The translations under genes and the position numbers were made by a program. A DNA stretch of 64,000 nt from Alphaproteobacteria bacterium. Its GTDB lineage: Bacteria > Pseudomonadota > Alphaproteobacteria > Micavibrionales > Micavibrionaceae. How positions within the stretch are numbered: position 1 is the first letter of the stretch; each line of letters begins with the position of its first letter. Location: the NCBI GenBank assembly GCA_021776025.1, contig JAJFGR010000007.1, positions 496,001 through 560,000 of the forward strand, read 5' to 3'. The notes under the pieces were generated by a model. It was not told where the DNA came from. It searched no databases and saw only the letters and a program-made list of their open reading frames with translations. Of this stretch, positions 39,985 to 48,247 are shown piece after piece.

Positions 39985-40473
39985 TTACGCTCGCAGGGCC
40001 TTGGGAACGCTTCCATAATGGGCGTGTGTGATGGCCACCGCAAGCGCATCAGCCTCATCCTCACTGATCTGCCCACAGGTGGGCAGCAGCGTTTTAACCA
40101 TCATGCCCATCTGCTCTTTCGCGGCATGGCCGGTACCCACAATTGATTTTTTGACTTTGTTCGCGGAATATTCCGCTGTCTCAAGACCGTAAAGCGCGGG
40201 CACAGCCAACAAAACGCCTCGCGCTTGCCCTAATTTTAGGGCGCTGGCCGGGTTTTTATTGATGAAGGTTTCTTCCACAGCGGCTGCCTCAGGCTGCCAT
40301 TGCTTGATCACGCCTGCCATTTTCTCATGCAAAGTGGCCAAACGCATGGGCAAAGGCGCTTTCGCATCCGTTTTAACCAAACCACAGCCAACAAACTGCA
40401 ATTTCGAACCAACACTATCAATGATCCCCCAGCCGGTTTTTTGCAGGCCGGGATCTATGCCTAAAATCAACAT
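39985..40473 (-). CDS. ruvC: Holliday junction resolvase RuvC
   Basis: 162 residues from ATG 40473, chosen because MLILGIDPGLQKTGWG is the universal RuvC N terminus and AAGGAAG lies just upstream; the 42 extra upstream codons run through an inverted repeat. Catalytic acids are Asp7, Glu67/Glu68 (AVEETF), Asp139 and Asp142. It cuts Holliday junctions processed by RuvAB. Confidence 0.96.
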   Translation of the reverse strand: MLILGIDPGLQKTGWGIIDSVGSKLQFVGCGLVKTDAKAPLPMRLATLHEKMAGVIKQWQPEAAAVEETFINKNPASALKLGQARGVLLAVPALYGLETAEYSANKVKKSIVGTGHAAKEQMGMMVKTLLPTCGQISEDEADALAVAITHAHYGSVPKALRA

Positions 40474-40485
40474 TCCGTTACTTCC

Positions 40486-40565
40486 TTTTACTTTTTCAGG
40501 GCGTTGCTTCGCTCCTAAAGTAGCAAGTGTACTCGTCGTCGCTTGCGTCTGCTGAAAAAGTAAAA
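40486..40565. repeat. 80-base imperfect palindrome between yebC and ruvC
   Basis: TTTTACTTTTTCAG at 40486-40499 is repeated perfectly inverted at 40552-40565. The 52-base interior contains a smaller GCAAG/CTTGC pair. On the minus strand it forms the 5' leader region of ruvC, ending 12 bases before the start codon. It could be an mRNA hairpin or a remnant of a small palindromic element. No second copy is obvious in the window. Confidence 0.6.
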
Positions 40566-40627
40566 TCAAGCAACTCTTAGTAATAGAATGATAACACAAT
40601 AACGGAACAAAACAAGAACAAATATTC

Positions 40628-41383
40628 TTAGCCTTCGGCCATTACTTTTTCCATGATTTCGTCAGAAGCCTCAAAATTGGTGGTGACAGTTTGCACGTCT
40701 TCGCTATCTTCCAAAGTATCAATAAGCTTCAAAACAGAGCGTGCGCCGTCCTCGTCAATTTCCGTACTGACATTGGGTTTCCAGATCAGTCCCTGACGCT
40801 CTGGCTCACCAAACTTAGCCTCAAGCGCATCGCGCACACCGGCAAAATCATCGGCTTCGCAGTAAATTGTGTGAAATTCATCATCACTCTCAACATCTGA
40901 AGCGCCTGCTTCAAGCGCCTCTTCAAACATTGCATCTGCATCGGCTTTGCCCGCTGGAAAGACCACCTCGCCCATACGGTCGAACATGAAGTTCACAGAG
41001 CCTGTTTCGCCCAAATTACCATTACATTTGACAAATAAAGAGCGGACTTCCGCGGCTGTGCGGTTACGATTATCGCTGAGACATTCAACAATCACGGCAA
41101 CGCCGCCGGGGCCGTAGCCTTCATAGCGAATTTCTTCGTAATCTTCGCCCTCGGTGTTCCCAGAGCCCTTTTGGATATTCTTTTCAATCCCGTCTTTGGG
41201 CATGGATTGTTTACGCGCGGTTAAAATCGCGAGGCGCAAACGCGGGTTCATATCCGGATCAGGGCCGCCAAGCTTGGCCGCAACATAAATTTCTTTTCCA
41301 AGCTTGGAAAAGGCTTTGGATCTTTGCGCATCCGCACGGCCCTTTTGATGCTTAATATTGGCCCATTTGGAATGTCCAGCCAT
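40628..41383 (-). CDS. yebC: YebC/PmpR family protein (TACO1-like)
   Basis: 251 residues. MAGHSKWANIKHQKGRADAQRSKAFSKL is the diagnostic N terminus and YEGYGPGGVAVIVECLSDNRNRTA the central motif. Family members act in translation of proline-rich stretches or as transcription regulators. It precedes ruvC-ruvA-ruvB, the standard association. A promoter (41416-41443) lies just upstream. Confidence 0.95.
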   Translation of the reverse strand: MAGHSKWANIKHQKGRADAQRSKAFSKLGKEIYVAAKLGGPDPDMNPRLRLAILTARKQSMPKDGIEKNIQKGSGNTEGEDYEEIRYEGYGPGGVAVIVECLSDNRNRTAAEVRSLFVKCNGNLGETGSVNFMFDRMGEVVFPAGKADADAMFEEALEAGASDVESDDEFHTIYCEADDFAGVRDALEAKFGEPERQGLIWKPNVSTEIDEDGARSVLKLIDTLEDSEDVQTVTTNFEASDEIMEKVMAEG

Positions 41384-41415
41384 GGTTTAAACCTCTTTGT
41401 TAATTAGATTTTCCG

Positions 41416-41443
41416 AGTATATAAGGCTTTACGTGGCTTTCAA
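41416..41443 (-). promoter_or_regulatory. Probable sigma70 promoter of yebC-ruv-tol cluster
   Basis: On the minus strand, TTGAAA (41438-41443), a 16-base spacer and TATACT (41416-41421) precede the yebC start by about 33 bases. Confidence 0.55.
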
Positions 41444-41502
41444 GGGAATTTTGCGCAAACTTTAGAGCTTTCGCAAATAAAAACTCCATAATTAACAGCG
41501 TC

Positions 41503-41530
41503 TTGTGGTAAAATGGTCATGTAGTATAAA
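41503..41530 (+). promoter_or_regulatory. Probable promoter of the receiver-domain gene
   Basis: TTGTGG at 41503-41508, a 16-base spacer and TATAAA at 41525-41530, about 20 bases before ATG 41551. The 167-base divergent gap with yebC holds only these two promoters. Confidence 0.5.
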
Positions 41531-41550
41531 AATAATAAAACGCGGGTTGG

Positions 41551-42093
41551 ATGGCTTACGATTTTTCTGATGTTTCTGTTTTGATTGTTGAGGACAATCA
41601 GCCGATGGTTGATCTTCTCAAATCCTTGCTGAACACCTACGGGTTTGAGCAAGTCTCCACTGCGCGTAATGGCGATGAAGGCTTTGAAGTTTTTTGTAAA
41701 GAATCGCCCGATCTTGTAATCACAGACTGGATGATGAAACCTGGTGACGGTATTTCTCTGGCGCGCAGAATGCGTAATGACCCGATTAGCCCAAATCAAT
41801 TTGTTCCGGTAATCCTGATGACTGGATTTAGTGAACAGCGCCGCGTTATGCAGGCCCGCGATGCGGGTATAACAGAGTTTCTTGTGAAGCCGTTTAATGC
41901 CCGCGATTTGTATCGCCGCATTGCGCAAATTATTGAACGCCCACGTCAGTTTGTTCGCTCTGAGGATTTCTTTGGCCCGGATCGGCGGAGGAAGAAAGAT
42001 ACAGATTACGCGGGTCAAAATCGACGAGACGCAGCTGAGGAAACTGAGCCAACTGACACTGGACCGCTTGTTAAAAACAATCCATTAATTTAG
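41551..42093 (+). CDS. Single-domain response regulator with GPDRRR tail
   Basis: 180 residues. A CheY-like receiver domain spans 8-127: acidic pair Glu14-Asp15, phospho-acceptor Asp59 (VITDWMM), Thr91 and Lys113 (VKPFNA). After it comes RPRQFVRSEDFFGPDRRRKKD, a basic tail recurring in alphaproteobacterial stand-alone receivers, then a disordered acidic end. No output domain or neighbouring histidine kinase is present. It is followed 18 bases later by an unknown gene likely cotranscribed. Confidence 0.82.
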   Translation: MAYDFSDVSVLIVEDNQPMVDLLKSLLNTYGFEQVSTARNGDEGFEVFCKESPDLVITDWMMKPGDGISLARRMRNDPISPNQFVPVILMTGFSEQRRVMQARDAGITEFLVKPFNARDLYRRIAQIIERPRQFVRSEDFFGPDRRRKKDTDYAGQNRRDAAEETEPTDTGPLVKNNPLI

Positions 42094-42111
42094 AGAGCCC
42101 CGAGTATAAAT

Positions 42112-42642
42112 ATGCAGCATTACAACCGCAGACCTCGTAGAAAGGCTGAATTCATTAAGCCTACAAACACCTTAAAACAAAAGGTGGGATCTGGAGGCCT
42201 GAGCGATGAAATCCTAAACAAAGCGCAAAAACTTCTCGAAGAAAACACCCTTGATTTTGAGCCCTTGGCGAATATGTACTTGGCTTCCTTGCTCAACGGC
42301 ATCGAGATGGCCAAAGGTTTCTCACCGGCGGATGATACAGAGCAGGTCATTGCGAATATGCTGTATCCTGCTATGCAGCTCAAAGCTAATGGCGGCATGT
42401 TTCGCTACAGCCTTGTTTCGAGAATTTCTGACAAGCTGATTCAATTCTTAGAGGTTTTGGAAGAGCCGGAGATTGAAGCTGTGGAAATCGTTTTGGCTTT
42501 CCACACCACAATTACAGCCATTATTCAGGGTGAAATTACAGGTGATGGCGGCGAGAACGGTGAAGAGCTTATGACCGCTTTAACCGATGCCTGTATGCGT
42601 TATTTCGAACTCCACCCGGAAAGATTACCTCCAGCCAACTAA
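42112..42642 (+). CDS. Uncharacterised helical protein, partner of receiver gene
   Basis: 176 residues, no signal peptide. The basic start (HYNRRPRRKAEFIKP) is followed by a helical region with LANMYLASLLNGIEMAKGFSPADDTEQVIANMLYPAMQLKANGGMF. I recognise no domain. Because it lies 18 bases after the receiver gene on the same strand, it may be its output or localisation partner; this is inference. The stop overlaps that of the converging phosphodiesterase (CTAA). Confidence 0.6.
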   Translation: MQHYNRRPRRKAEFIKPTNTLKQKVGSGGLSDEILNKAQKLLEENTLDFEPLANMYLASLLNGIEMAKGFSPADDTEQVIANMLYPAMQLKANGGMFRYSLVSRISDKLIQFLEVLEEPEIEAVEIVLAFHTTITAIIQGEITGDGGENGEELMTALTDACMRYFELHPERLPPAN

Positions 42643-43463
42643 TCCTTTGTCGCCGGCATAACATCGGGCAAAACTCCACCGATACGAATAGGCTCGATTG
42701 ATTGTGCTTTTCCGGTTTTATCGTTAGAGATAATTAAGCAACCACAAAGCGTGGCTTTGCCAGAGGCCGGGATCATTTTTTCACCAGGAACTCCGGTTGT
42801 GAATTGTTGAATCGGAACGTCTTTTCTGGCACCGATCACGCTATCATAATCCCCGGTCATGCCCGCATCTGTCTGGTAAGCGGTTCCGTTTGCCAAAATA
42901 TGGGTGTCGGCTGTTGGAATGTGAGTATGTGTACCTATCACGGCTGTAATTTTCCCGTCTAGATATTGGGCCATTGCCATTTTTTCCGAAGTGGCTTCGG
43001 CGTGGAAATCGACGAAGATTGAGTCGACAGCCCGACCCATCGGGTTTTCATCGACAAGCTTTTTTACAGCCTCAAACGGATCATTCAGCGGGTTCTTTAT
43101 AAAGACGCGACCTAAAGCATGGATAACCAGACACGTGCGGCCATCTTGGGTTTGGTATTTATAATGTCCATTACCCGGTGTGTTTTGAGGAAAATTTATT
43201 GGCCTTAAGAGTTTTTCATCCCGCCCTATATAAGGAATAATTGCGCGTTGATCCCAGATATGGTCGCCGCCTGTTATGCAGTTCACGCCCCATTCATACA
43301 TTTCTTCAACATGCTTAGAACTTACGCCGCGGCCATTCGTCGCATTATCAGCGTTCACAATCACAATATCGGGCCTAAGTTCTTTTTTGATTGTAGGGAG
43401 GTGCTTTTCCAAAGCTTCACGACCGCTGCGACCATAAATATCTCCGATAAAAACAATACGCAT
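42639..43463 (-). CDS. YmdB-like metallophosphoesterase (TIGR00282 type)
   Basis: 274 residues. MRIVFIGDIYGRSGREAL, NADNATNGRGVSSKH, NCITGGDHIWDQR, DFHAEATSEKMAMAQYLDGKITAVIGTHTHIPTAD give the metal ligands in family order. B. subtilis YmdB is a 2',3'-cyclic nucleotide phosphodiesterase affecting biofilm gene expression. Position after 5-formyl-THF cyclo-ligase (one-base gap) is common in alphaproteobacteria. Confidence 0.9.
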   Translation of the reverse strand: MRIVFIGDIYGRSGREALEKHLPTIKKELRPDIVIVNADNATNGRGVSSKHVEEMYEWGVNCITGGDHIWDQRAIIPYIGRDEKLLRPINFPQNTPGNGHYKYQTQDGRTCLVIHALGRVFIKNPLNDPFEAVKKLVDENPMGRAVDSIFVDFHAEATSEKMAMAQYLDGKITAVIGTHTHIPTADTHILANGTAYQTDAGMTGDYDSVIGARKDVPIQQFTTGVPGEKMIPASGKATLCGCLIISNDKTGKAQSIEPIRIGGVLPDVMPATKD

Positions 43464-43464
43464 A

Positions 43465-44031
43465 TTAATCCCTGTAATCCGTTATGCCCTGAGGCGTGAG
43501 AATATAATCCATCTTCTCGTCGTGTGCCTCGACAGGCAAACTAAACAAAACCGCCTGCAATGCATAGGCAATTCCAACTGCGGTAATGTCTTTTTGTCCA
43601 CGATAATGAGAAAGGGTTGCGTCATAGTACCCGCCGCCCTGCCCCAAACGGCTGCCACGGCGGTCGAATGCCAGCATTGGCACTACAAATATATCAGGTG
43701 AAATCTCTTCGTTGCTTTCCGGCTCCATAATACCAAAAGCGCCCTTTATCAGCTTGGCTTTGTTGTCCCATTCTATAAATTTGAGGATTTTTGTGTCAGC
43801 TTCAACCTTTGGCAGCGCACATTTAAACCCCTTTTCCAAGGCCTGCTCCAGAATATGTGTAGGGTCGAACTCCCGTCCTTTTGGCCAATAGGCGGCAATA
43901 ACCTGCCCCTCTTGCGGTTGAACTGTGTCAAAAAACAGCGGTGTCGCGTCTTCGACATCCTCATGACGGATATCGGTCAGCGTGCGATGCTTGCGGGCCT
44001 GGTCTCTTAAAACTTCTTTTTGGTCAGACAT
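43465..44031 (-). CDS. 5-formyltetrahydrofolate cyclo-ligase
   Basis: 188 residues. IAAYWPKGREFDP, FVVPMLAFDRRGSRLGQGGGYYDATL (nucleotide and substrate loop) and the C-terminal EAHDEKMDYILTPQG are characteristic. It converts 5-formyl-THF to 5,10-methenyl-THF. It is separated from zapA by the 6S RNA gene, the ancestral zapA-ssrS-ygfA order known from proteobacteria. Confidence 0.94.
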   Translation of the reverse strand: MSDQKEVLRDQARKHRTLTDIRHEDVEDATPLFFDTVQPQEGQVIAAYWPKGREFDPTHILEQALEKGFKCALPKVEADTKILKFIEWDNKAKLIKGAFGIMEPESNEEISPDIFVVPMLAFDRRGSRLGQGGGYYDATLSHYRGQKDITAVGIAYALQAVLFSLPVEAHDEKMDYILTPQGITDYRD

Positions 44032-44049
44032 TTGGATAATCTATGCAAA

Positions 44050-44195
44050 GAAAGTGGGCGCCGCAAGAGCCGTGTACAAGCGATATTCGCGTGGGCCCTG
44101 GTAACCAGGTGGGCGCCGTTAATAACAAGATCCCCAATGCGAAGAGAGTGGTTCAAGTCAGGGACAGCTCCCTATGCAAATAAGCATCGGCCTCC
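44050..44195 (-). ncRNA. ssrS: 6S RNA
   Basis: Read on the minus strand between zapA and the cyclo-ligase, the 243-base gap contains a GC-rich hairpin backbone with segments such as GGGAGCTGTCCCTGACTTG, then GGCGCCCACCTGGTTACC and GGGCCCACGCGAA, as in alphaproteobacterial 6S RNAs. A promoter ends at 44200. 6S RNA binds the housekeeping RNA polymerase by mimicking an open promoter. Genomic position is the main argument; the 3' end near 44050 is approximate. Confidence 0.75.
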
Positions 44196-44199
44196 GGAA

Positions 44200-44228
44200 T
44201 AAAATATGTATCACAAACTCCGCAGCAA
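44200..44228 (-). promoter_or_regulatory. Probable promoter of 6S RNA
   Basis: On the minus strand, TTGCTG (44223-44228), 17-base spacer, ATTTTA (44200-44205). The predicted start near 44193 fits the 5' end of the 6S-like sequence. Confidence 0.55.
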
Positions 44229-44274
44229 ACCCGTGGCGCACTATGGTTGATTTAAGGGGTAGATATCAAGAGAA

Positions 44275-44610
44275 TTATGCGTTTTGGATACGGCTGGCAA
44301 TCCGGTCAATACGGTTGGCGAGATCATCAATCGCGTGAGCAACGGCAGCTTCTTCGTTCTCATTGGCTTGTGCGGCTTCAAGATTTTGATTTATCGAACC
44401 CACATCAGTGCGTAAATCAAAGACTTCGTCCGCAAGCAACAATGATGTGAGAACCAGCAAATGGGCTTCATTACTCGCTGCGCCGACTTTGGCAATGTCC
44501 TTAAGACGTCCATCCACATAATTACTGAGATCGGCCACGCGCTGTTCTTGTCCATCTTCACAGGAGATTCCAAAAGATCGCCCGTTAATCGTAATATTTA
44601 CTTCAGACAT
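44275..44610 (-). CDS. zapA: Cell division protein ZapA
   Basis: 111 residues. VNITINGRSFGISCEDGQEQRVADLSNYVDGRL is the N-terminal ZapA domain, followed by a coiled coil (about 60-110). ZapA bundles FtsZ filaments. It starts at the stop of the DUF4164-like gene with one shared base. Confidence 0.92.
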   Translation of the reverse strand: MSEVNITINGRSFGISCEDGQEQRVADLSNYVDGRLKDIAKVGAASNEAHLLVLTSLLLADEVFDLRTDVGSINQNLEAAQANENEEAAVAHAIDDLANRIDRIASRIQNA

Positions 44611-44837
44611 TAGCCATGCCCTTCCTGTAACACAGTTTCCATGTGCGCAATTGCGCTATCGAGTTTTTCCGCTACCAACCCGGCATCAATACCGTTACCG
44701 TTTGCCGCGGCGGCAGGCGATCCACCAAACATGTCACGCTGCTCTCCAGTAAGAGCGGCCTCAACATGGACAGCTGCACCTTCGAGTTTTCCAATCGATT
44801 GCTCTAACTTAACCAAAGAATCAAGTATAACGGACAT
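44610..44837 (-). CDS. DUF4164-like small coiled-coil protein
   Basis: 75 residues. LVKLEQSIGKLEGAAVHVEAAL and a C-terminal helix with AEKLDSAIAHMETVLQE flank an Ala/Gly/Asn linker. A small coiled-coil protein annotated DUF4164 precedes zapA in many alphaproteobacteria, so a division-related role is plausible. No catalytic feature is visible. Confidence 0.75.
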   Translation of the reverse strand: MSVILDSLVKLEQSIGKLEGAAVHVEAALTGEQRDMFGGSPAAAANGNGIDAGLVAEKLDSAIAHMETVLQEGHG

Positions 44838-45025
44838 GCTTGCACCTCTTGTTCAAATGTTCTTCGAGAATGCCTAACGCTATCAGCCTATGAAAATAAC
44901 CGTCAAGGATGCAAAGCGTTTTTCTCCACTTAAACCACAAGAAATTATTAGCTGCATGCTTGACGCCAGCCCCGCATAACGGCATGTTACACGCACATTA
45001 TTATAAAGTATGGACTCATCACATA

Positions 45026-47038
45026 ATGACTTCGCAGAGCGCCGCCGCCCCTGATGCGCAAACTCAGGACCTCACGACACCTCAACTTAAATCTATGGCC
45101 AATGCTATTCGCGCCCTTTCAATGGACGCGGTGCAAAAGGCCAATTCCGGACACCCCGGCATGCCGATGGGCATGGCCGATGTGGCCACGGTGCTGTATT
45201 CGAAATTTTTAAAATTCAATCCGAAAGACCCGGAATGGCCGGATCGTGACCGCGTGATTCTGTCCGGCGGACATGGATCGATGCTGCTTTATTCTCTGAA
45301 CTACCTCACCGGTTACGATAAAATGACGATCGAAGAGATCAAAAATTTCCGTCAACTTGGCGCCATTACTGCCGGCCACCCGGAAGTTGAACATAATGCG
45401 GGGATTGAAACCACCACCGGGCCATTGGGACAAGGAATTGGCAATGCTGTCGGGTTTGCTCTGGCTGAACGCATTTTAAATGGCCGCTACGGCGATGGTT
45501 TAGTGAATCACTATACCTATGTGATGTGCGGTGATGGTGATTTGATGGAAGGTATCAGCCATGAAGCCTGTTCATTGGCCGGACATTTAAACCTAAATAA
45601 AATGATTATGCTTTATGATGACAATTCAATTTCGATTGATGGCTCGACGGATCTTTCATTCATTGATGACACGCCGAAGAGATTTGAAGCTTATGGCTGG
45701 AACACAATTTCCGTTGATGGTCACAATATAGATGAGATTGAAGCGGCGATTGCGAAAGCGCAAGATAGCGATAAGCCGACACTGATTTCCTGCAAAACAA
45801 AAATTGGTTACGGCGCGCCGACGAAAGAAGGCAGTTCTTCTTCTCATGGCGCCCCGCTCGGTGAAGATGAAATCAAAGGTGCGCGTGAGAATTTAGATTG
45901 GCCGCACGCACCGTTTGAAGTGCCGGATGACATTTTAGAAGACTGGCGCAGTGTAGGAGAAAGAGGCAAAGCAGCCTGCCACGACTGGAAAAACCGTATA
46001 AACATTTCCGACTGGCAGGATTGTCATACGAAAGCGCACGCGGGTGATTATGCTGCGGCGATTGCCCCGGTAATTGCAGAACTTAAAAAAGAGTTTGCTG
46101 CCGAAAAACCCAAGAAAGCCACGCGTCAAACTTCAGGCATGTGCTTGGAAAAGCTCGTTGAGAGCCTATGGTTGATGATTGGCGGGTCCGCGGACCTCAC
46201 CGGGTCAAACAACACAAAAGTTGCGGCCTCCAAGGTCATCAATAAAGAAGATTATGAAGGTAACTACATCAATTACGGCGTGCGTGAACACGGTATGGCC
46301 GCGGCGATGAACGGTATGGCCCTGCATGGCGGCTTGCTGCCTTATGCCGGAACGTTTCTGCAATTTGCTGATTATTCCCGTCCTTCCATTCGTTTAGCCG
46401 CTCTTATGAAGCAACGCGTTGTTCACGTGATGACCCACGATTCTATCGGTCTTGGTGAAGACGGCCCAACGCACCAGCCGGTTGAGCATGTTGCCGCCTT
46501 GCGCGCTATCCCAAACAATTACGTTTTCCGTCCTTGTGATGGCATTGAAACTGCCGAAAGTTGGGAACTTGCTATCAGCAACCAAAATGCGCCATCCGTT
46601 TTGGCGCTCACGCGTCAGGGCTTGCCGACCCTTTGCGGCGATCGCAAAGAAAACATGACAGCCAAGGGCGCTTACATCCTGCAAGACAGTGACAGTGAAC
46701 CTGATGTGACGATTTTTGCTTCTGGTTCCGAAGTTCATCTCGCCATCGAAGCTGCCGAGAAAATTGATGCTAATGTGCGCGTCGTTTCGGTGCCGTGTAT
46801 GGACCTGTTCTTTGAGCAGTCCGGGGAATATTTCCAGAGCCTTGTTTGCAACAAAAGTGTCAAAATTGCTGTAGAGGCTGGAATTCGTCAGGGATGGGAC
46901 CATATCATTGGCGGGCACTCAACCTTTATAGGTATGAACAGCTTTGGCGCTTCGGCCCCTGCCCCCGCATTGTTTGAACATTTCGGCATAACCACCGAAG
47001 CCATCGTTGAAGCCGCGAATAAAAAACTAAAAGCCTAA
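45026..47038 (+). CDS. tkt: Transketolase
   Basis: 670 residues from ATG 45026; the longer frame from 44909 is unlikely because it adds 39 residues not found in the family. ANSGHPGMPMGMADVA, the TPP motif CGDGDLMEGISHEACSLAGHL...NKMIMLYDDN, and THDSIGLGEDGPTHQPVEHVA are canonical. It shuttles two-carbon units in the pentose phosphate or Calvin pathways. No Shine-Dalgarno sequence is evident. gap follows after 17 bases. Confidence 0.96.
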   Translation: MTSQSAAAPDAQTQDLTTPQLKSMANAIRALSMDAVQKANSGHPGMPMGMADVATVLYSKFLKFNPKDPEWPDRDRVILSGGHGSMLLYSLNYLTGYDKMTIEEIKNFRQLGAITAGHPEVEHNAGIETTTGPLGQGIGNAVGFALAERILNGRYGDGLVNHYTYVMCGDGDLMEGISHEACSLAGHLNLNKMIMLYDDNSISIDGSTDLSFIDDTPKRFEAYGWNTISVDGHNIDEIEAAIAKAQDSDKPTLISCKTKIGYGAPTKEGSSSSHGAPLGEDEIKGARENLDWPHAPFEVPDDILEDWRSVGERGKAACHDWKNRINISDWQDCHTKAHAGDYAAAIAPVIAELKKEFAAEKPKKATRQTSGMCLEKLVESLWLMIGGSADLTGSNNTKVAASKVINKEDYEGNYINYGVREHGMAAAMNGMALHGGLLPYAGTFLQFADYSRPSIRLAALMKQRVVHVMTHDSIGLGEDGPTHQPVEHVAALRAIPNNYVFRPCDGIETAESWELAISNQNAPSVLALTRQGLPTLCGDRKENMTAKGAYILQDSDSEPDVTIFASGSEVHLAIEAAEKIDANVRVVSVPCMDLFFEQSGEYFQSLVCNKSVKIAVEAGIRQGWDHIIGGHSTFIGMNSFGASAPAPALFEHFGITTEAIVEAANKKLKA

Positions 47039-47055
47039 TCAGGAGACTTTAATAA

Positions 47056-48063
47056 ATGACCATGCGTGTTGCCATTAACGGATTTGGGCGGATCGGCCGT
47101 CTTGTTGCCAGAGCGATAATCGAGGCTGGACACGACGAAGTAGAATTGGTCGCGATTAATGATCCCGGCGGGAACTTCTTTCCGCTGTTGAAATATGATT
47201 CCGTACATGGTCGCGCGCCTTTCACCGTTGAGCGTAATGGTGATGATGGCATTTTAATTGATGGTGAAAATGTGCATCGCTTCCGCAACCGCGACCCAAA
47301 AAATATCGACTGGGCGCAGGAAAATGTCGACATTCTCATGGAATGCACAGGGAAATTTAACAACCGCGAGGGCGCCCAACTTCATATTGATTCAGGTGCG
47401 AAGAAGGTTCTGATTTCTGCTCCAGCCGACGGTGAAGACATCACGATTGTTTATGGTGTGAACCACGAAAAAATTGAGAAAACTCACAAAATTGTGTCCA
47501 ACGCATCATGCACAACGAACTGTCTGGCACCTATGGCCTACGCACTGCATGAATCCATCGGCATTGAAAAAGGGTTCATGACCACCATTCACGCCTATAC
47601 CGGCGATCAGAATACGGTTGATGCCTCCCACAAAGATCCATACCGCGCGCGCGCCGCGGCGATGAACGCTATCCCCACGTCAACTGGCGCTGCGAAAGCT
47701 GTTGGCCTCGTATTGCCGGAGTTGAATGGCAAGCTTGATGGCGTATCGATCCGCGTACCAACGCCGAACGTCTCGCTGGTTGATCTGACCTTCACCTCCA
47801 GCCGTGATGTCACGGTCGAAGAAGTCAATAAAGCCGTGACAAAATACGCCAACGGACAGCTCAAAGGTATCCTCGGCGTGTTTGATGATCCATGTGTTTC
47901 ATCCGACTTCAATCATGACCCGCATTCGGCGATGTTTGACCTCAACGCAACAAAGGTCGTTGAAGGCAATCTGGTCCGCGTGGCCGCTTGGTATGACAAT
48001 GAATGGGGCTTTTCCTCCCGGATGCTTGACACAGCTCTAAAAATGCACGAAACCGGCTACTAA
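47056..48063 (+). CDS. gap: Glyceraldehyde-3-phosphate dehydrogenase, type I
   Basis: 335 residues. VAINGFGRIGRLVARA is the Rossmann motif, Asp36 in VAINDPGG suggests NAD preference, and SNASCTTNCLAP carries the catalytic Cys152. AGGAGA at 47041 is a strong ribosome binding site. A second in-frame ATG lies two codons in. tkt-gap followed by an aldolase is a common alphaproteobacterial order, normally with pgk, which is absent here. Confidence 0.96.
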   Translation: MTMRVAINGFGRIGRLVARAIIEAGHDEVELVAINDPGGNFFPLLKYDSVHGRAPFTVERNGDDGILIDGENVHRFRNRDPKNIDWAQENVDILMECTGKFNNREGAQLHIDSGAKKVLISAPADGEDITIVYGVNHEKIEKTHKIVSNASCTTNCLAPMAYALHESIGIEKGFMTTIHAYTGDQNTVDASHKDPYRARAAAMNAIPTSTGAAKAVGLVLPELNGKLDGVSIRVPTPNVSLVDLTFTSSRDVTVEEVNKAVTKYANGQLKGILGVFDDPCVSSDFNHDPHSAMFDLNATKVVEGNLVRVAAWYDNEWGFSSRMLDTALKMHETGY

Positions 48064-48093
48064 AGCGCTATTCCAAAGCCCTTCAAAATTTTA

Positions 48094-48122
48094 TTGACTT
48101 GATTTTTCTCGAGTAGCATACT
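48094..48122 (+). promoter_or_regulatory. Probable promoter downstream of gap
   Basis: TTGACT (48094-48099), 17-base spacer, CATACT (48117-48122). It precedes a strongly structured 120-base leader of the SprA-like gene. Confidence 0.5.
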
Positions 48123-48142
48123 GCTCGTTCTAAACCGTTCTC

Positions 48143-48190
48143 CGTGGCAAAGTCGGTCTGTGAAGCTAGTCTTCCGGGCCGACTTTCACG
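48143..48190 (+). ncRNA. Structured leader or small RNA hairpin upstream of SprA-like gene
   Basis: AAAGTCGG (48149-48156) pairs with CCGACTTT (48179-48186), and after a two-base bulge CGTG (48143-48146) pairs with CACG (48187-48190), a 12-base-pair stem. The loop holds a nested GAAG/CTTC hairpin (48162-48174). It does not end in a proper T-run, so a leader structure or stable RNA is more likely than a terminator. I recognise no riboswitch class. Confidence 0.45.
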
Positions 48191-48247
48191 TTGGGGGCAA
48201 TTTTTCTAAATCCCCTGATTTTTTAGAAATTTGCGCTATCATGCGGA

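Noticed and set aside
48143-48190. Stem-loop after gap considered as the gap terminator
   Set aside because: There is no T-run directly after the stem, and a promoter lies between gap and the stem.
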